NCBI GenBank assembly: GCA_002723275.1
Contig: PBNZ01000037.1
Coordinates: 59,446-123,445, forward strand
DNA: 64,000 nt
Direction: 5' to 3'
Source of the DNA: Planctomycetaceae bacterium
Lineage (GTDB): Bacteria > Planctomycetota > Planctomycetia > Pirellulales > Pirellulaceae
The first letter of the stretch is position 1, and each line of letters begins with the position of its first letter. The position numbers and the translations under genes were made by a program. A model generated the notes under the pieces. That model saw only the letters and a list, made by a program, of their open reading frames with translations. It was not told where the DNA came from and made no database searches. Positions 30,880-40,527 of the stretch are shown here, one piece after another.

Positions 30880-31067
30880 ATCACCTTCGTCCGTTGACCT
30901 TTGCGAGAATGAGTAGATGGGGCAAGGCTCTTGAGTTTCTTGCTGCTTCGGCTTCATTAATAGCGAACGCGATCTGCTCTCTCTCTCTCTCGATTCCGCT
31001 CTTTCTGTTCTCTGGTGGCTGTGGATAATGGAGGCGGTCCCGTTCGCTCACCAGAGGAAAATTGAAG

Positions 31068-31781
31068 ATGTCAAAACCACTTGTTGTGATCACGGGTGCC
31101 AGTGAAGGCATTGGCAAAGCTTTGGCGATCAAATACAGCGACGAGGGACATTCCTGTTTATTGATTTCTCGACACATCGAGCCGATTGAGGACTTGCAGG
31201 ATCGGGAGGTCATTTACCAGCAACTGGATGTTGTTGACTATACTGCTTTCAAATATGCAGTGACCGTTGCCGAAGAAAAGTATGGTCCCACTGCTTGCCT
31301 GATCAATAGTGCGGGCTTCATCAATGTCGGCGACTTTGCACAAATGGATATTGAAAAGAGCGCCTACGAAATTGATGTCTTGATCAAGGGTGTCTTGAAT
31401 GGCATTAAGGTGGTGCTGGGCGATATGGAATCGCGTCGCAGCGGCACCATTATCAATATTAGTTCGGTTGGGGATCGAAAACCTTCCGAGGGGGCGGTCG
31501 GATACCATGCAAGTAAGCACGCAGTCCGATCGATGGGGGAAAGCCTCAATCAGGCAGAAGCCAAGCACAACGTTCGTTTGATGAATGTGGCACCCGGTCT
31601 CGTGAAAACTAACATTCACGCCCACATGGGAATTAGTTTCGAAGAATATTGTGAGCGACTGGGCAATCCGACGTTCATCATGCCAGAGGAACTTGCTGAA
31701 GTCGTTTGGTTCTGTTGGCAGTTGCCTCAGCACATTTGTGTCCGCGACATTGAAATCATGCCGACGGACTGTCCGTTCTAA
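31068..31781 (+). CDS. short-chain dehydrogenase/reductase
   Basis: 237 residues, full SDR length. Cofactor motif 'TGASEGIG' at residues 9-16, 'NSAG' near 82, catalytic Ser in 'NISSVG', and YHASK at about 146-150. Cytoplasmic NAD(P)-dependent oxidoreductase; it resembles 3-ketosphinganine-reductase-type SDRs, but the substrate cannot be told. The ATG at 31068 follows AGAGGA by 9 nt; an in-frame TTG two codons earlier is less likely. Confidence 0.88.
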   Translation: MSKPLVVITGASEGIGKALAIKYSDEGHSCLLISRHIEPIEDLQDREVIYQQLDVVDYTAFKYAVTVAEEKYGPTACLINSAGFINVGDFAQMDIEKSAYEIDVLIKGVLNGIKVVLGDMESRRSGTIINISSVGDRKPSEGAVGYHASKHAVRSMGESLNQAEAKHNVRLMNVAPGLVKTNIHAHMGISFEEYCERLGNPTFIMPEELAEVVWFCWQLPQHICVRDIEIMPTDCPF

Positions 31782-31934
31782 AGGTGCGGCCAGGCTGAGA
31801 TCGTTTCAGGTTGAGCAATGGTGACCGGTACGTTGGCATCATGTCGTTGCTCGGTTCGAGTGCGGTAAATCTACGGCAGGTTGAATCTGCCGCTGAGTAA
31901 AGATATTGCGAGTGGTGAAGATGGAAGGTTGTCG

Positions 31935-32642
31935 ATGAATCTCAAGCAATCCATTAAGGAAATTATAGAAACCACCAACACGACAGGCGGGCGTATCTTT
32001 GCTTGGGCGATCCAGGCATTGATTATTGTGTCGCTTATCGAATTCTCGATAGAAACGCTGCCCAACCTTTCGGAAACGACGCGTCAGTATCTTGCCATTG
32101 CTGAGATGGTGGCTGTGTTGATCTTTACCGTGGAATATTGTTTGCGAGTTTACGTCGCGGATAACAAGCTGCGATACATTTTTAGCTTCTATGGTATTTT
32201 TGATTTGCTTGCTATTCTTCCGTTTTATCTCAGTCTTGAAATCGATCTGCGTTCCTTAAGGATTTTTCGACTGTTTCGTCTGGTCCGAATTTTTAAGCTT
32301 GTTCGTTACAACTCAGCGATAATGCGATTCAAGAATGCGTTTACCAGTGTTCGTGAGGAATTGGTGTTGGCTTTTGTGGCCGCAGCCTTCGTGTTATATC
32401 TGAGTTCAGTCGGGATCTACTATTTCGAGTCACAGGAACAGCCTGAGAAATTTGGATCTATCTTCCATTGTATGTGGTGGGCGATTGTGACGCTGACAAC
32501 CGTTGGTTATGGAGACACTTATCCCATCACCACCGGTGGAAAGATCTTTACTGGCTGTCTGATGATTGTCGGTCTTGCCGTGGTCGCTGTGCCGACCGCT
32601 CTATTTGCTTCAGCGTTAACAGTTTGGAAGGAGAAGAACTGA
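31935..32642 (+). CDS. voltage-gated potassium channel
   Basis: 235 residues with six helices. S4 carries regularly spaced arginines ('RSLRIFRLFRLVRIFKLVR', about 110-128), the pore helix follows, and the selectivity filter is TVGYGD at about 189-194. This is the minimal Kv-type bacterial K+ channel with no cytoplasmic ligand domain. The start at 31935 is set by GGAAGG 6 nt upstream; an upstream TTG at 31881 is unlikely. Confidence 0.93.
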   Translation: MNLKQSIKEIIETTNTTGGRIFAWAIQALIIVSLIEFSIETLPNLSETTRQYLAIAEMVAVLIFTVEYCLRVYVADNKLRYIFSFYGIFDLLAILPFYLSLEIDLRSLRIFRLFRLVRIFKLVRYNSAIMRFKNAFTSVREELVLAFVAAAFVLYLSSVGIYYFESQEQPEKFGSIFHCMWWAIVTLTTVGYGDTYPITTGGKIFTGCLMIVGLAVVAVPTALFASALTVWKEKN

Positions 32643-32741
32643 AGCGGGAACAAGCGGAGAGCGAATAACGCAGGAGTGCATGGTGTCGCTTGATGGTTGG
32701 ATTGCAGCATCGAGGTGAGGCAACGGTTACTAGTAATTCAC

Positions 32742-33240
32742 TTAATCAACAGGAAGCATCTCGACCAGGACCTTTGAGATATCTTGGACTCGCGCCTCAC
32801 TGTCGGCTGCGGCTACGCCGTCCGAAAGCATGGTAAGGCAGAAGAGACAGCCCACCGCAATGTCGGAACAGTTCGTGTTCAAAGCTTCCTGAACTCGTTC
32901 TTCTCCGATTCGCTCATCGGGGCTGTCGTCAAACCACATGCGACCTCCTCCTGGTCCGCAGCAGGAAGTATTCGTGCCGTGTCCTCACAAATGATTCGAA
33001 AATCCTCCATCACATAGCTCGTCAAGCCAATCAAAAAAAATGTCCCTCCAAGACAACTCAATCAAGAACATCGTCACAGACGCTGCTGGACGGATGAAGA
33101 CGGCGTTTGGCAAAGGAGACCACACAGATCAAGAAAACCAAGGCCAATGTGTACATTAAGAGTTCGAAAATTGCATGATATTTGCCCTTCTTGAAAAGCG
33201 GATCCATCGCTGGACGTCCAACAAATCCTATTAAACCGTT
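32742..33240 (-). pseudogene. remnant of membrane Fe-S oxidoreductase (HdrD-like, CCG domain)
   Basis: Only the two ends of the gene remain. The N-terminal piece (33240 to about 33090) reads 'MDPLFKKGKYHAIFELLMYT' and a membrane helix ('ALVFLICVVSFAKRRLHP'). The C-terminal piece from about 32975 reads 'GTNTSCCGPGGGRMWFDD' and 'FCLTMLSDGVAAADSEAR', the CCG cysteine motif of heterodisulfide-reductase/GlcF-type subunits, ending at 32742. Between them, frames change and a TGA occurs; most of the usual 600+ residues are missing. It lies directly downstream of etfB-etfA, where related organisms carry an intact Fe-S oxidoreductase that passes ETF electrons to quinone. Confidence 0.75.
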
Positions 33241-33682
33241 TTTGATCTGATTATTGTTGTTCCAATCAACGGAACCACAAATTTGGAAAACAGTAGGATG
33301 TGAGCTGTACCGGTTAAACCACGGCCCGATAAACGCCGATGGAACAGGAATTTTTGATGAGCCGGCCGTTTGCTCCCGTCAGTTAGTTTCGCCAAGACTT
33401 GGAGGGTTGTCCAAGATTCCAAACTCGCCAATGGCGATACCAACCCTACGAAAATGTGACCAGCGATACAGTCGCCAAGAAATAGAATCAATTCTTAGAA
33501 TCCGGTGAAATATTTCCGAAGATTTCTTAGGTCAGCGTGCTTTCGACAATGATCATATTTGCGGCTAGCGAAGGCATCAGTAAATTCTATTCCTCAAGTC
33601 AATAACGTCGATGATCGATCATGATTCGTGTGTAGGTGAGAAGGCGGCCTACGTGCTTACTCGCCTTGCAGTTGCAGTTGTT
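33241..33682. other. intergenic, no gene seen
   Basis: About 440 AT-rich bases between the Fe-S oxidoreductase remnant and etfA. No coding frame was recognised; it may contain the part of the remnant gene that has decayed beyond recognition. Confidence 0.5.
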
Positions 33683-34654
33683 TCAGAACGTTCGACTGGA
33701 AAGCAAACTAATTAACTTTGGTACAATCTCATAGACGTCGCCGATCAGCCCATAATCTGCAAATTGGAAAATTGGCGCATTCGGGTCTTTGTTGATCGCG
33801 ACAATCTTTTTCGAATTCTTCATGCCGGCCAAATGCTGGACGGCGCCAGAGAGTGCGAGTGCGACGTAGATTTCAGGATCCACGGTTTTTCCTGTTTGAC
33901 CGACCTGCATGTCATTCGGAGTAACGCCGGCGTCAACCAAAGCTCGCGAACTTCCTGTTGCTCCCTCTAGGCAGTCTGCGAGTCCGCCCACGAGTTGTTC
34001 AAAGTCCTCGGGATTTTTGATGCCTCGGCCGCCGCAAACCACGACCTGAGCTTCCGTCACATCGGGCCGATGACTTTCCTTAGCGGTCAGACACTCGAAA
34101 TGCATACCATTGGGCAGTGCCTCTTCATTGACTGGAATGTTCTCGACATCGAAGGCCTCGGTTGCAGCCTCAACAGCGGGATAAGATGAGGTTCGCACGG
34201 TGACAACTTGTGGGTGCCCGTGCAGGGCGACCGTCGCCAGGACAGCTCCAGCGTACATCGGTCGTTGAAGGTGTAATTCTCCGTCGACTACATCATGGCC
34301 GACGACATCGCTTGCCATGACTCCGCCTAACAATCCAGCCGCTCGCGAAACCACATCCTTGGCAAAAGTCGAGGAAGCTGCGACGACAAGGTCGACGTTG
34401 CGAGTTGTCACCACCTCGGCGATCACGTGAGCGTAGCGATCTGACAATGGGTCGGCCAATGCGGCACTGTTTGCAGATAGCACTGGTGAGAATTGAGCAG
34501 CGTCTTGAATCACGGCGTCCGTGTCGGCACCAAGGATCAGGCATTCGATTGAATCGTTCGCGGATCTCGCGACCGATCGTGCAAATTGCAGCGCCGAGCG
34601 GCTGATGCTTCGCATCGTGCGTCCGTCATGTTCACCGACTACCAAAGCTCGCAT
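33683..34654 (-). CDS. etfA: electron transfer flavoprotein alpha subunit
   Basis: 323 residues. The C-terminal FAD-binding segment is clear: '[13 protein letters not shown]' near 208, '[16 protein letters not shown]' near 255, '[18 protein letters not shown]' near 290. With EtfB it forms the heterodimer that takes electrons from flavin dehydrogenases. It lies 25 nt after etfB and in the same operon as the DAO flavoprotein, which is the likely electron donor. The Fe-S partner downstream is decayed. Confidence 0.95.
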   Translation of the reverse strand: MRALVVGEHDGRTMRSISRSALQFARSVARSANDSIECLILGADTDAVIQDAAQFSPVLSANSAALADPLSDRYAHVIAEVVTTRNVDLVVAASSTFAKDVVSRAAGLLGGVMASDVVGHDVVDGELHLQRPMYAGAVLATVALHGHPQVVTVRTSSYPAVEAATEAFDVENIPVNEEALPNGMHFECLTAKESHRPDVTEAQVVVCGGRGIKNPEDFEQLVGGLADCLEGATGSSRALVDAGVTPNDMQVGQTGKTVDPEIYVALALSGAVQHLAGMKNSKKIVAINKDPNAPIFQFADYGLIGDVYEIVPKLISLLSSRTF

Positions 34655-34679
34655 CGAATCTTAATCCCCTCATTTTCGC

Positions 34680-35432
34680 TCACTTAGCTGGGGGACTATT
34701 CCCAAGCTGTTCGGCAAGCTGCTCCACACTTTCGAGTTGTACACATTTTCGCTCTAAGGCAGCGGTGACCATGGATTTGATTTCAATCCTGGGGTCCAGT
34801 TCGACTGCCAGGTCGCTGAACACTAATTGTTCAATCTTTTTCTTTTTTGCCCTGAGGATACTGGGCAGAGAGGCGTAACGGGGTTCGTTTAATCGTAAAT
34901 CGGTGGTGATTACAGCAGGCAGGTCAATCAAAATTGTTTCGACGCCTCGATCGGTCTCACGGTCGATGCGTACCGATCCTCCAGTCATTTCGACACGAGA
35001 GGCAAAGGTTGCCTGCGGCCAGCCCAAGATGGCGGCTAGAAATTGACCAGTCTGGTTGGAATCGTCATCCACGGCCTGCTTCCCCATGAGCACGATGTCG
35101 GGGGCCTCTTTTTCGACTAGGGCAGCGAGTGTTTTAGCAACATGCCAAGGATCAAGTGTCGACGGCGTTTCGATCCAGATTGCTCGATCGGCACCCATGC
35201 CTAGACCGGTTCGCAGTTCTTGCTCGTAATCCTCTTGGCCAATACCTACGATGACGACCTCGACTTCATCATTCGAGCTTTCTTGCAGACGCAAAGCTTC
35301 CTCGAGAGCGATAGCGTCGAAGGGATTGATGATGTAGGGAGAATCCGCATCGCCGGCCTCGGCCTGATTGTCGCGTACCTGGACGCGCTGGTCGGTGTCA
35401 ATCACACGTTTTGTTGAAACGAGAAGTTTCAT
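34680..35432 (-). CDS. etfB: electron transfer flavoprotein beta subunit
   Basis: 250 residues, normal length. 'INPFDAIALEEALRL' near 36, 'GADRAIWIETP' near 82 and 'GKQAVDDDSNQTGQFLA' near 120 are the AMP/FAD-binding landmarks of EtfB. It begins 9 nt after the stop of the DAO flavoprotein gene, so the order dehydrogenase-etfB-etfA reads as one operon for oxidation of a methylated amine or similar compound. Confidence 0.95.
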   Translation of the reverse strand: MKLLVSTKRVIDTDQRVQVRDNQAEAGDADSPYIINPFDAIALEEALRLQESSNDEVEVVIVGIGQEDYEQELRTGLGMGADRAIWIETPSTLDPWHVAKTLAALVEKEAPDIVLMGKQAVDDDSNQTGQFLAAILGWPQATFASRVEMTGGSVRIDRETDRGVETILIDLPAVITTDLRLNEPRYASLPSILRAKKKKIEQLVFSDLAVELDPRIEIKSMVTAALERKCVQLESVEQLAEQLGNSPPAK

Positions 35433-35441
35433 AGCTGGCCG

Positions 35442-36710
35442 CTACGCGTTGCTAGAGTTCGAATCAGAGCTACCTTCAACACGACCATAGTAACCGGCGT
35501 GCATGTCGTAGCATTTAGATTTGATTTGTGTTCGCGTTTCAAGTTCCGGTAGGTCAAAAAAACGATCGGCTTGAATCGCAGTGATATCGTAATTCGTTTT
35601 CCCGTCCAGGATAAGGTCGGCCATAATCACGCCGATAGCTGGGCTCTGGACAATTCCGTGTCCCGAGAAACCCGTGCAATGAAACAGACCCTCGACATTC
35701 GGCATCTTGCCACAGAACGGTTTCCCATCCGGTGTAAAAGTCATGATGCCGGTAGTGATAGTCATCGGCGTGCGTTCGTTGATCCAAGGGAACCGTTGTT
35801 GCGCTGCATAAATCAATGTTGCCACGAAGATGTCGTCGCGCCGCGTCTTCATCGCCGACATGTCCCAGGTCACGGCTACCGATTCCATGTCATGTTCGAC
35901 CGTTTCCTCACCATAGATTCCCACGATCAGTCCACCGCTTTCTGGGCGGCTGTAGATGCGGTGATGACGATCGCGAATAGCAGGGCTCATGCGATCAACG
36001 GGGTGGTTTTCATCGGGACGAGTTGTTAAGTAATAGTGCTGCAGAGCTGCCGTCGGGAGGTTGGTGTCGGCAAGATCCGCGACGAGATATGACCAGGGTC
36101 CTGTCGCATTCACGACACAGTCGGCGAAAAAATCACCTTGTTCGGTTTTCACTCCGGTTACACGACCGTTTTGAATGCAGATCTCGGTAATCGGGCAGTT
36201 GCTCTCGTAACGGACACCATTTTCTCGTCCTACTTTGATGTAGGCGCTAACCAGTTCGGCAGGCTGTAGATGACCGTCCGTCGGACAATAGCAGGCGTCG
36301 AGCAGATCGTCGACTTTCATGTAAGGAAGTTTTTCTGCCACCTCGGAAATGGCGAGGTGATCGATATCGAAACCGATCGATTTTCCCATTTTCACAAGGT
36401 TGACGATCTCTTGGACTCGTTCGGGAGTTTCGGCAACGAGTAAAGAGCCCGTCTGAACAAAGATGTCGACATCTGCAAGTTGCTCAAGCTCTTTTACGAT
36501 CTCCACACCGTCCATTAGCATTTGAGTTGCTGCGGATGTTCCCCTTAGTTGTCCCAGCAGGCCGGCGGCCCGACCGGTTGATCCATTGCCCAACTGTTCG
36601 CGTTCCAGCACAATCACGCGCCGACCGCGTTGTGCTAATTGCATCGCCGTGCTTAGTCCCGCGACGCCGCCACCGATGACAATGACATCGGCCGTATTTT
36701 CCTGTGTCAC
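35442..36710 (-). CDS. DAO-family flavoprotein dehydrogenase (sarcosine/dimethylglycine-type)
   Basis: 422 residues. FAD motif 'VIVIGGGVAGLSTAMQL' starts at residue 9, 'GNGSTGRAAGL' near 42, 'NATGPWS' near 205 and 'CTGFSGHGIVQSP' near 340 match D-amino-acid-oxidase-fold N-methyl amine dehydrogenases. Start GTG 36710 is supported by GAGGAGG about 9 nt upstream; the longer TTG start at 36728 overlaps that site. It is the head of an operon with etfB and etfA, so electrons probably go to ETF rather than to oxygen. Substrate inferred only by family (sarcosine, dimethylglycine or similar). Confidence 0.88.
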   Translation of the reverse strand: MTQENTADVIVIGGGVAGLSTAMQLAQRGRRVIVLEREQLGNGSTGRAAGLLGQLRGTSAATQMLMDGVEIVKELEQLADVDIFVQTGSLLVAETPERVQEIVNLVKMGKSIGFDIDHLAISEVAEKLPYMKVDDLLDACYCPTDGHLQPAELVSAYIKVGRENGVRYESNCPITEICIQNGRVTGVKTEQGDFFADCVVNATGPWSYLVADLADTNLPTAALQHYYLTTRPDENHPVDRMSPAIRDRHHRIYSRPESGGLIVGIYGEETVEHDMESVAVTWDMSAMKTRRDDIFVATLIYAAQQRFPWINERTPMTITTGIMTFTPDGKPFCGKMPNVEGLFHCTGFSGHGIVQSPAIGVIMADLILDGKTNYDITAIQADRFFDLPELETRTQIKSKCYDMHAGYYGRVEGSSDSNSSNA

Positions 36711-36823
36711 TGGATAGAACCTCCTCAACTATTCACAAACTCTTCCAGTTTGATTTGGATTTGCGGAAAAGTTCTTGGTCAGCTTTAATTCGCAAAGGGC
36801 CAATATAGCACAAAGATGTTTGC

Positions 36824-37261
36824 ATGCCTGGACTAGGATCGTTCATTATTTACCTGATGATGGCGTGTGCTGTGCTAGGAGCGTTGGCTGCGAATCAGGA
36901 AGCGTGAATGATGTCGACCATTGTCGGTAACATGGCTGTGGCGGCGATCGCCAACGCGCTGGCAGTGTTTGATCTGGTTAAGAGGATGCGGTCATAAGAC
37001 AAGGTCTTGAAGATCGCCCTTACGGTGTGCGGTCTTTTGCTGGGTGATCACCCGGCCTTCACCGCCCACTTACAACCGACCCTGATTATGTCGATCATGG
37101 TTAGCACGATTGTTGGTGGGTTTTGCGATCTCGCCTTGGTTTATTGGTTAGGCGTTTCGTTGGCTCTATCTCTGAAACAAAAACCGGCCACTGTCTGCGG
37201 CTCTAAGGACTACAGCGAGTCTTTGGCCACTGAGCAAGCGGTAAGGTTGTCTTGCGCGTAG
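36824..37261 (+). pseudogene. remnant of EutH-like ethanolamine transporter
   Basis: A single frame with internal TGA (36905-36907) and TAA contains pieces from both ends of a membrane transporter. The N-terminal piece reads 'GLGSFIIYLMMACAVLGAL'. The C-terminal pieces read 'GNMAVAAIANALAVFDLVKR' and 'GLLLGDHPAFTAHLQPTLI', which resemble EutH ('GDHxxFTA' signature). Roughly 250-300 residues of the middle are gone. The neighbouring choline/ethanolamine-kinase-like gene supports the assignment. Certainly not functional as written. Confidence 0.65.
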
Positions 37262-38073
37262 CCGTCATAGTCGAACTCAATGTCCGACGCGACTGATTGG
37301 ATCAGCGCCCACAAGCCTTCTCGTAAGAGTGAGATAGCCTTCAAGACCTTAACTTCATGCAACATCTGTGTGTTGAAATCCGGTGCGTACTCTCGGAGCA
37401 AATGAGCCTCCGCTTCATTTGACAGTGATCCGTTGGCAGAAATGCTGGCGATATCAAAGAGAGGATTGCCGACACCGGCGTATTCCCAATCGACAATCCA
37501 TAATCGCTTTCCATCATCGAGCAGGTTTGCAGCCAGCAGATCGTTGTGGCACATCGCCGGTCTAAAGGGAGTGATTTCTCGGGAAAGTGTTTTCGCATCT
37601 TCAAGGTATATGTCCATCTCAGTCGGTAGCTTGGCGTTCAAGCGACTTGCTGTTTTCGCATAAGTGCGAACCGTCTGGAACGGACAGAAATATAGCATCT
37701 CGCCGTCGTGATGCTCTTGCGCTGTATGCAATTGACGAAGTGACGAAGCTATTTTTGTAAGGGTCGTTAGATCGGACAGGTCCGTCACCGTTAAAGTGCG
37801 GCTTTTGATAAATTGAGTGACGAGCAGGTCGGATTTAAAATGGAGCACCGCCGGAGCAACCCCGGCTCGTTGAGCCGCCTGTTGGCAGATACGTTCATTG
37901 TCGCGATGAATCCCTAGATGTCGGCGGTCTTCACAAATCCGAGCGACATAATGATTCACATCATCTTCGACGAAATAGTTCTTGTTGGTTATGCCGCCTG
38001 AAAGTTCAACAATCCGCAGTTCGCCTTGCCAACAATCAAGTTCCTGAATCTTGTTCAGATGATGATCGTTCAT
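37210..38073 (-). CDS. choline/ethanolamine kinase-like phosphotransferase (APH fold)
   Basis: 287 residues. Catalytic loop 'CHNDLLAANLL' at about 173 and metal-binding 'VDWEYAGVGNPLFDIA' at about 192 are those of LicA/choline-kinase-type enzymes; the N-terminal 'LSGGITNKNYFV' is the nucleotide loop. Expected to phosphorylate choline or ethanolamine in the cytoplasm. ATG 38073 is used; a GTG three codons upstream is possible. Its 3' end overlaps the tail of the EutH remnant on the other strand, and it neighbours the DAO-ETF operon, which fits an amine-use locus. Confidence 0.85.
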   Translation of the reverse strand: MNDHHLNKIQELDCWQGELRIVELSGGITNKNYFVEDDVNHYVARICEDRRHLGIHRDNERICQQAAQRAGVAPAVLHFKSDLLVTQFIKSRTLTVTDLSDLTTLTKIASSLRQLHTAQEHHDGEMLYFCPFQTVRTYAKTASRLNAKLPTEMDIYLEDAKTLSREITPFRPAMCHNDLLAANLLDDGKRLWIVDWEYAGVGNPLFDIASISANGSLSNEAEAHLLREYAPDFNTQMLHEVKVLKAISLLREGLWALIQSVASDIEFDYDGYAQDNLTACSVAKDSL

Positions 38074-38552
38074 GCGGATCACTGCCTTTCACGGTGGGTG
38101 TCCTGTGGCTGTCTTTTCAGCTTCACGCAATTGTTTTCGACGAGCGAAAGCTTCTCAAGTCATTTTGTTCATTTTGTCTTCAACGGCGCGTTAACGATTC
38201 ACATTTGTCCGGGATTCAAGGAGTTCTAGCGAGGGTCGGATTAGCGCAGTAATTCGGCGATTAGCTGGTTTTCATTCGACAGGCATTTTGCGAGCAGTGA
38301 GATGCTGATGGATCTCCTGGAGATGTTCGCTCGTGGTTTTTGAAAGAGAAAAAGGTACTATTGAGAGATAAGAGCGCAGAGGCTCGTCACGGCGCCATAG
38401 AAGCTGTTTATCATTGGATGACTCAGGAACGCTTGCCGCCGGATTCCCGCCCAACCAGAGATCCTGAGACGACCAACCAACGTCCGACCTCCTTGTTGTG
38501 TTCTGTTTTCTGACTCCTTCCGCTCTACCTTTCTCCTCGATTCCACCTGAAG
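38074..38552. other. intergenic, no gene seen
   Basis: About 480 bases between divergent genes. No coding frame or clear promoter elements were recognised. Confidence 0.5.
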
Positions 38553-40461
38553 ATGGTTGATGTCATGGCTCACAATCTTCCCAAGACCAAATTCAACTGG
38601 ATCAGTGGCCACGGCCAGAATTTAAGATTGGCTCCGCTGACTTTTTTTGTCCTGGTCGTCTTGCTGAGCCTTGAACTATCCGCACAAACACGGCGCGAAC
38701 CCATTCGTTTGACACACGGCCCCATGCTTGGCATGTCGACCTCAAACTTGATTCGCGGATAGGGGCGAACATCGGAAGCGAGCCCCTTCTATGTGCGATA
38801 CGGTACCTCCGCGGCGAACCTCGATCAACAAAGCCCGCCGACGCTGACAACCGTTGGACATGACAATACGGGAACCGTTGAGATCAAGGGTCTCAACGCG
38901 GATACCGTCTACCACTATCAACTCTACGTGAACGATCTCCCGCACGGCTTACCCGGCAATTTCGGACCTTGCCCAGCAGCGAGGAATCCAAAAACGAAGA
39001 TCACAACCCCAAAGGCCTTTTTAACTTTCGTTTCGAGATCGGTTCCTGTGCAAACAAGAATCCCATGCATGGTGGTGGCCATCGAGCTACAACCTACGAA
39101 CACCTGAATCGTGATTGGGCTGACAAGGTTCATGTTTACATCATGAACGGTGACTGGTCGTACGAAGAATTGCGGACGCATCCCGCCGCGGCCTGGCGAC
39201 TTTCCATGGGACTGTCAGCCTTACCCGTGCCCGTCAAAATCATGCCAACGGTGGTCGGGGTTTGGGGAAACTACAAGCTGTACCTGAGTCGAGGCGTCGA
39301 ACTCGCAAAGTGGCACCGGAATGTCTCCAGCTATTTCACCTTCGACGACCACGAATTGGTCAATGATATCTGGGGAGCTGGCGAAAAAGGGAAACGCCAT
39401 CGCCGCACCGTATTTCGAGACATTGCCACATATACCTCGCACGAATATCGCGGCTGGGCGAACCCGATGGAACACGAACATCGTATCCATTTCGGCAAAG
39501 CAACCATGAAGGCTAGTAGCGATCTTCTGCACGATCCTGACGCTGACTTCACCAAGCGACCACTCGATGAAATGCTCAACCTTCACGTCCATTGGGGCAC
39601 GCCTGAAGCGGATATCAATGACATGAATTTTGACAACGACGAAGGCAATAAGAACTCGTATGTCTACGATATTGTTGAGGTCGCTGACGCACACCACCTC
39701 CGCCTCCACATGCCGACCAAGGTTGATGACGAAAGTATCAGCTAATCCATTGGCCGTCGAAGCTATTGCAAATTTCGGGTGTCCAATTGCGAGTTCTATT
39801 TGATCGAAACCCGTGGTATCGGGAGATGCATGATGTTCGCAACCGTGGCAAGGAAGGAGTCTCCATGCTCGGAAAGCCACAACGTGAATGGTTGCTCAAA
39901 TCTATGAAGGAAAGCGATGCAGATTTTTTCTTTGTGATTTCTTCCGTTCCCTTCATGATTCCCCACAGTGGTGCTGGAGGATTCGAGGCGGATAATGCCA
40001 ACAAAGAAGAAGCCTGGACAGGATTTTTTGATGAACGCGAAATGCTCATCGACGAATGGGAGAAGCTAGGCAAAAAAGTATTCGTGATGACCGGAGATCT
40101 TCACAACAGCTTCGCCATCAAGGTCACTGGCAAGATTTGGGAATTCTGCTGCGGTCCTCACAACAGTGTCAACCACGTCCCCGTCAATGATGAAAGCGAT
40201 CGACCTGCCACCGGAAAATTCAAGTTCGGCCCTAGAGAATGTGACATTCGATGGAACAGCTACATTCTGCCCGATGTTCCACGGCTGCAACGTCTGTATC
40301 CGCATTTTTGCGTCGTTCAGGTCAACAACGTATTCAATATGCCCAAGCAACTCGGCGGTAAACGACTCGTTGCCTATCCACACCCACAGGTGATTTTCCA
40401 GTACTTCGACGTTCGTTCCGGAGAACTCGTTTACGCAGAATCCGTCACCGTCGATCACTGA
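38553..40461 (+). pseudogene. PhoD-like alkaline phosphatase pseudogene, four lesions
   Basis: The parts of a PhoD-family metallophosphatase are spread over several frames: 'RLTHGPMLGMSTSN' then TAG (38760-38762) at a position normally Trp in 'R-x-W-G-R-T'; 'ASPFYVRYGTS' and 'TVYHYQLYVND'; a frameshift near 38965-38990 into 'RFEIGSCANKNPMH', 'NGDWSYEE' and 'FDDHELVNDIWG'; TAA at 39743-39745 inside 'SIS-stop-SIGRRSYCKF'; and a frameshift near 39815 into 'REMHDVRNRGKEGVSML' and 'FVMTGDLHNSFA'. The metal ligands survive, so decay is recent or the copy comes from imperfect sequence. An N-terminal signal anchor is present (about 27-47). Confidence 0.85.
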
Positions 40462-40527
40462 CCGATCCGGTGAGACCTGTGGATGAAGTCAGAATAGAGG
40501 AGTCGCCAAGCGTTGAAAGATCAACTC

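Noticed and set aside
30975..30991. CT dinucleotide run before the SDR gene
   Set aside because: Short simple repeat with no sign of function.
32980..33000. UGA before the CCG motif of the Fe-S remnant as selenocysteine
   Set aside because: The surrounding sequence does not match the family until after the stop, and a large deletion is evident.
36905..36907. UGA in the EutH remnant as selenocysteine
   Set aside because: Most of the protein is missing and a TAA follows in the same frame.
38760..38762. UAG in the PhoD-like gene as recoding (pyrrolysine)
   Set aside because: The position is normally Trp and two frameshifts and a TAA follow; decay explains it.
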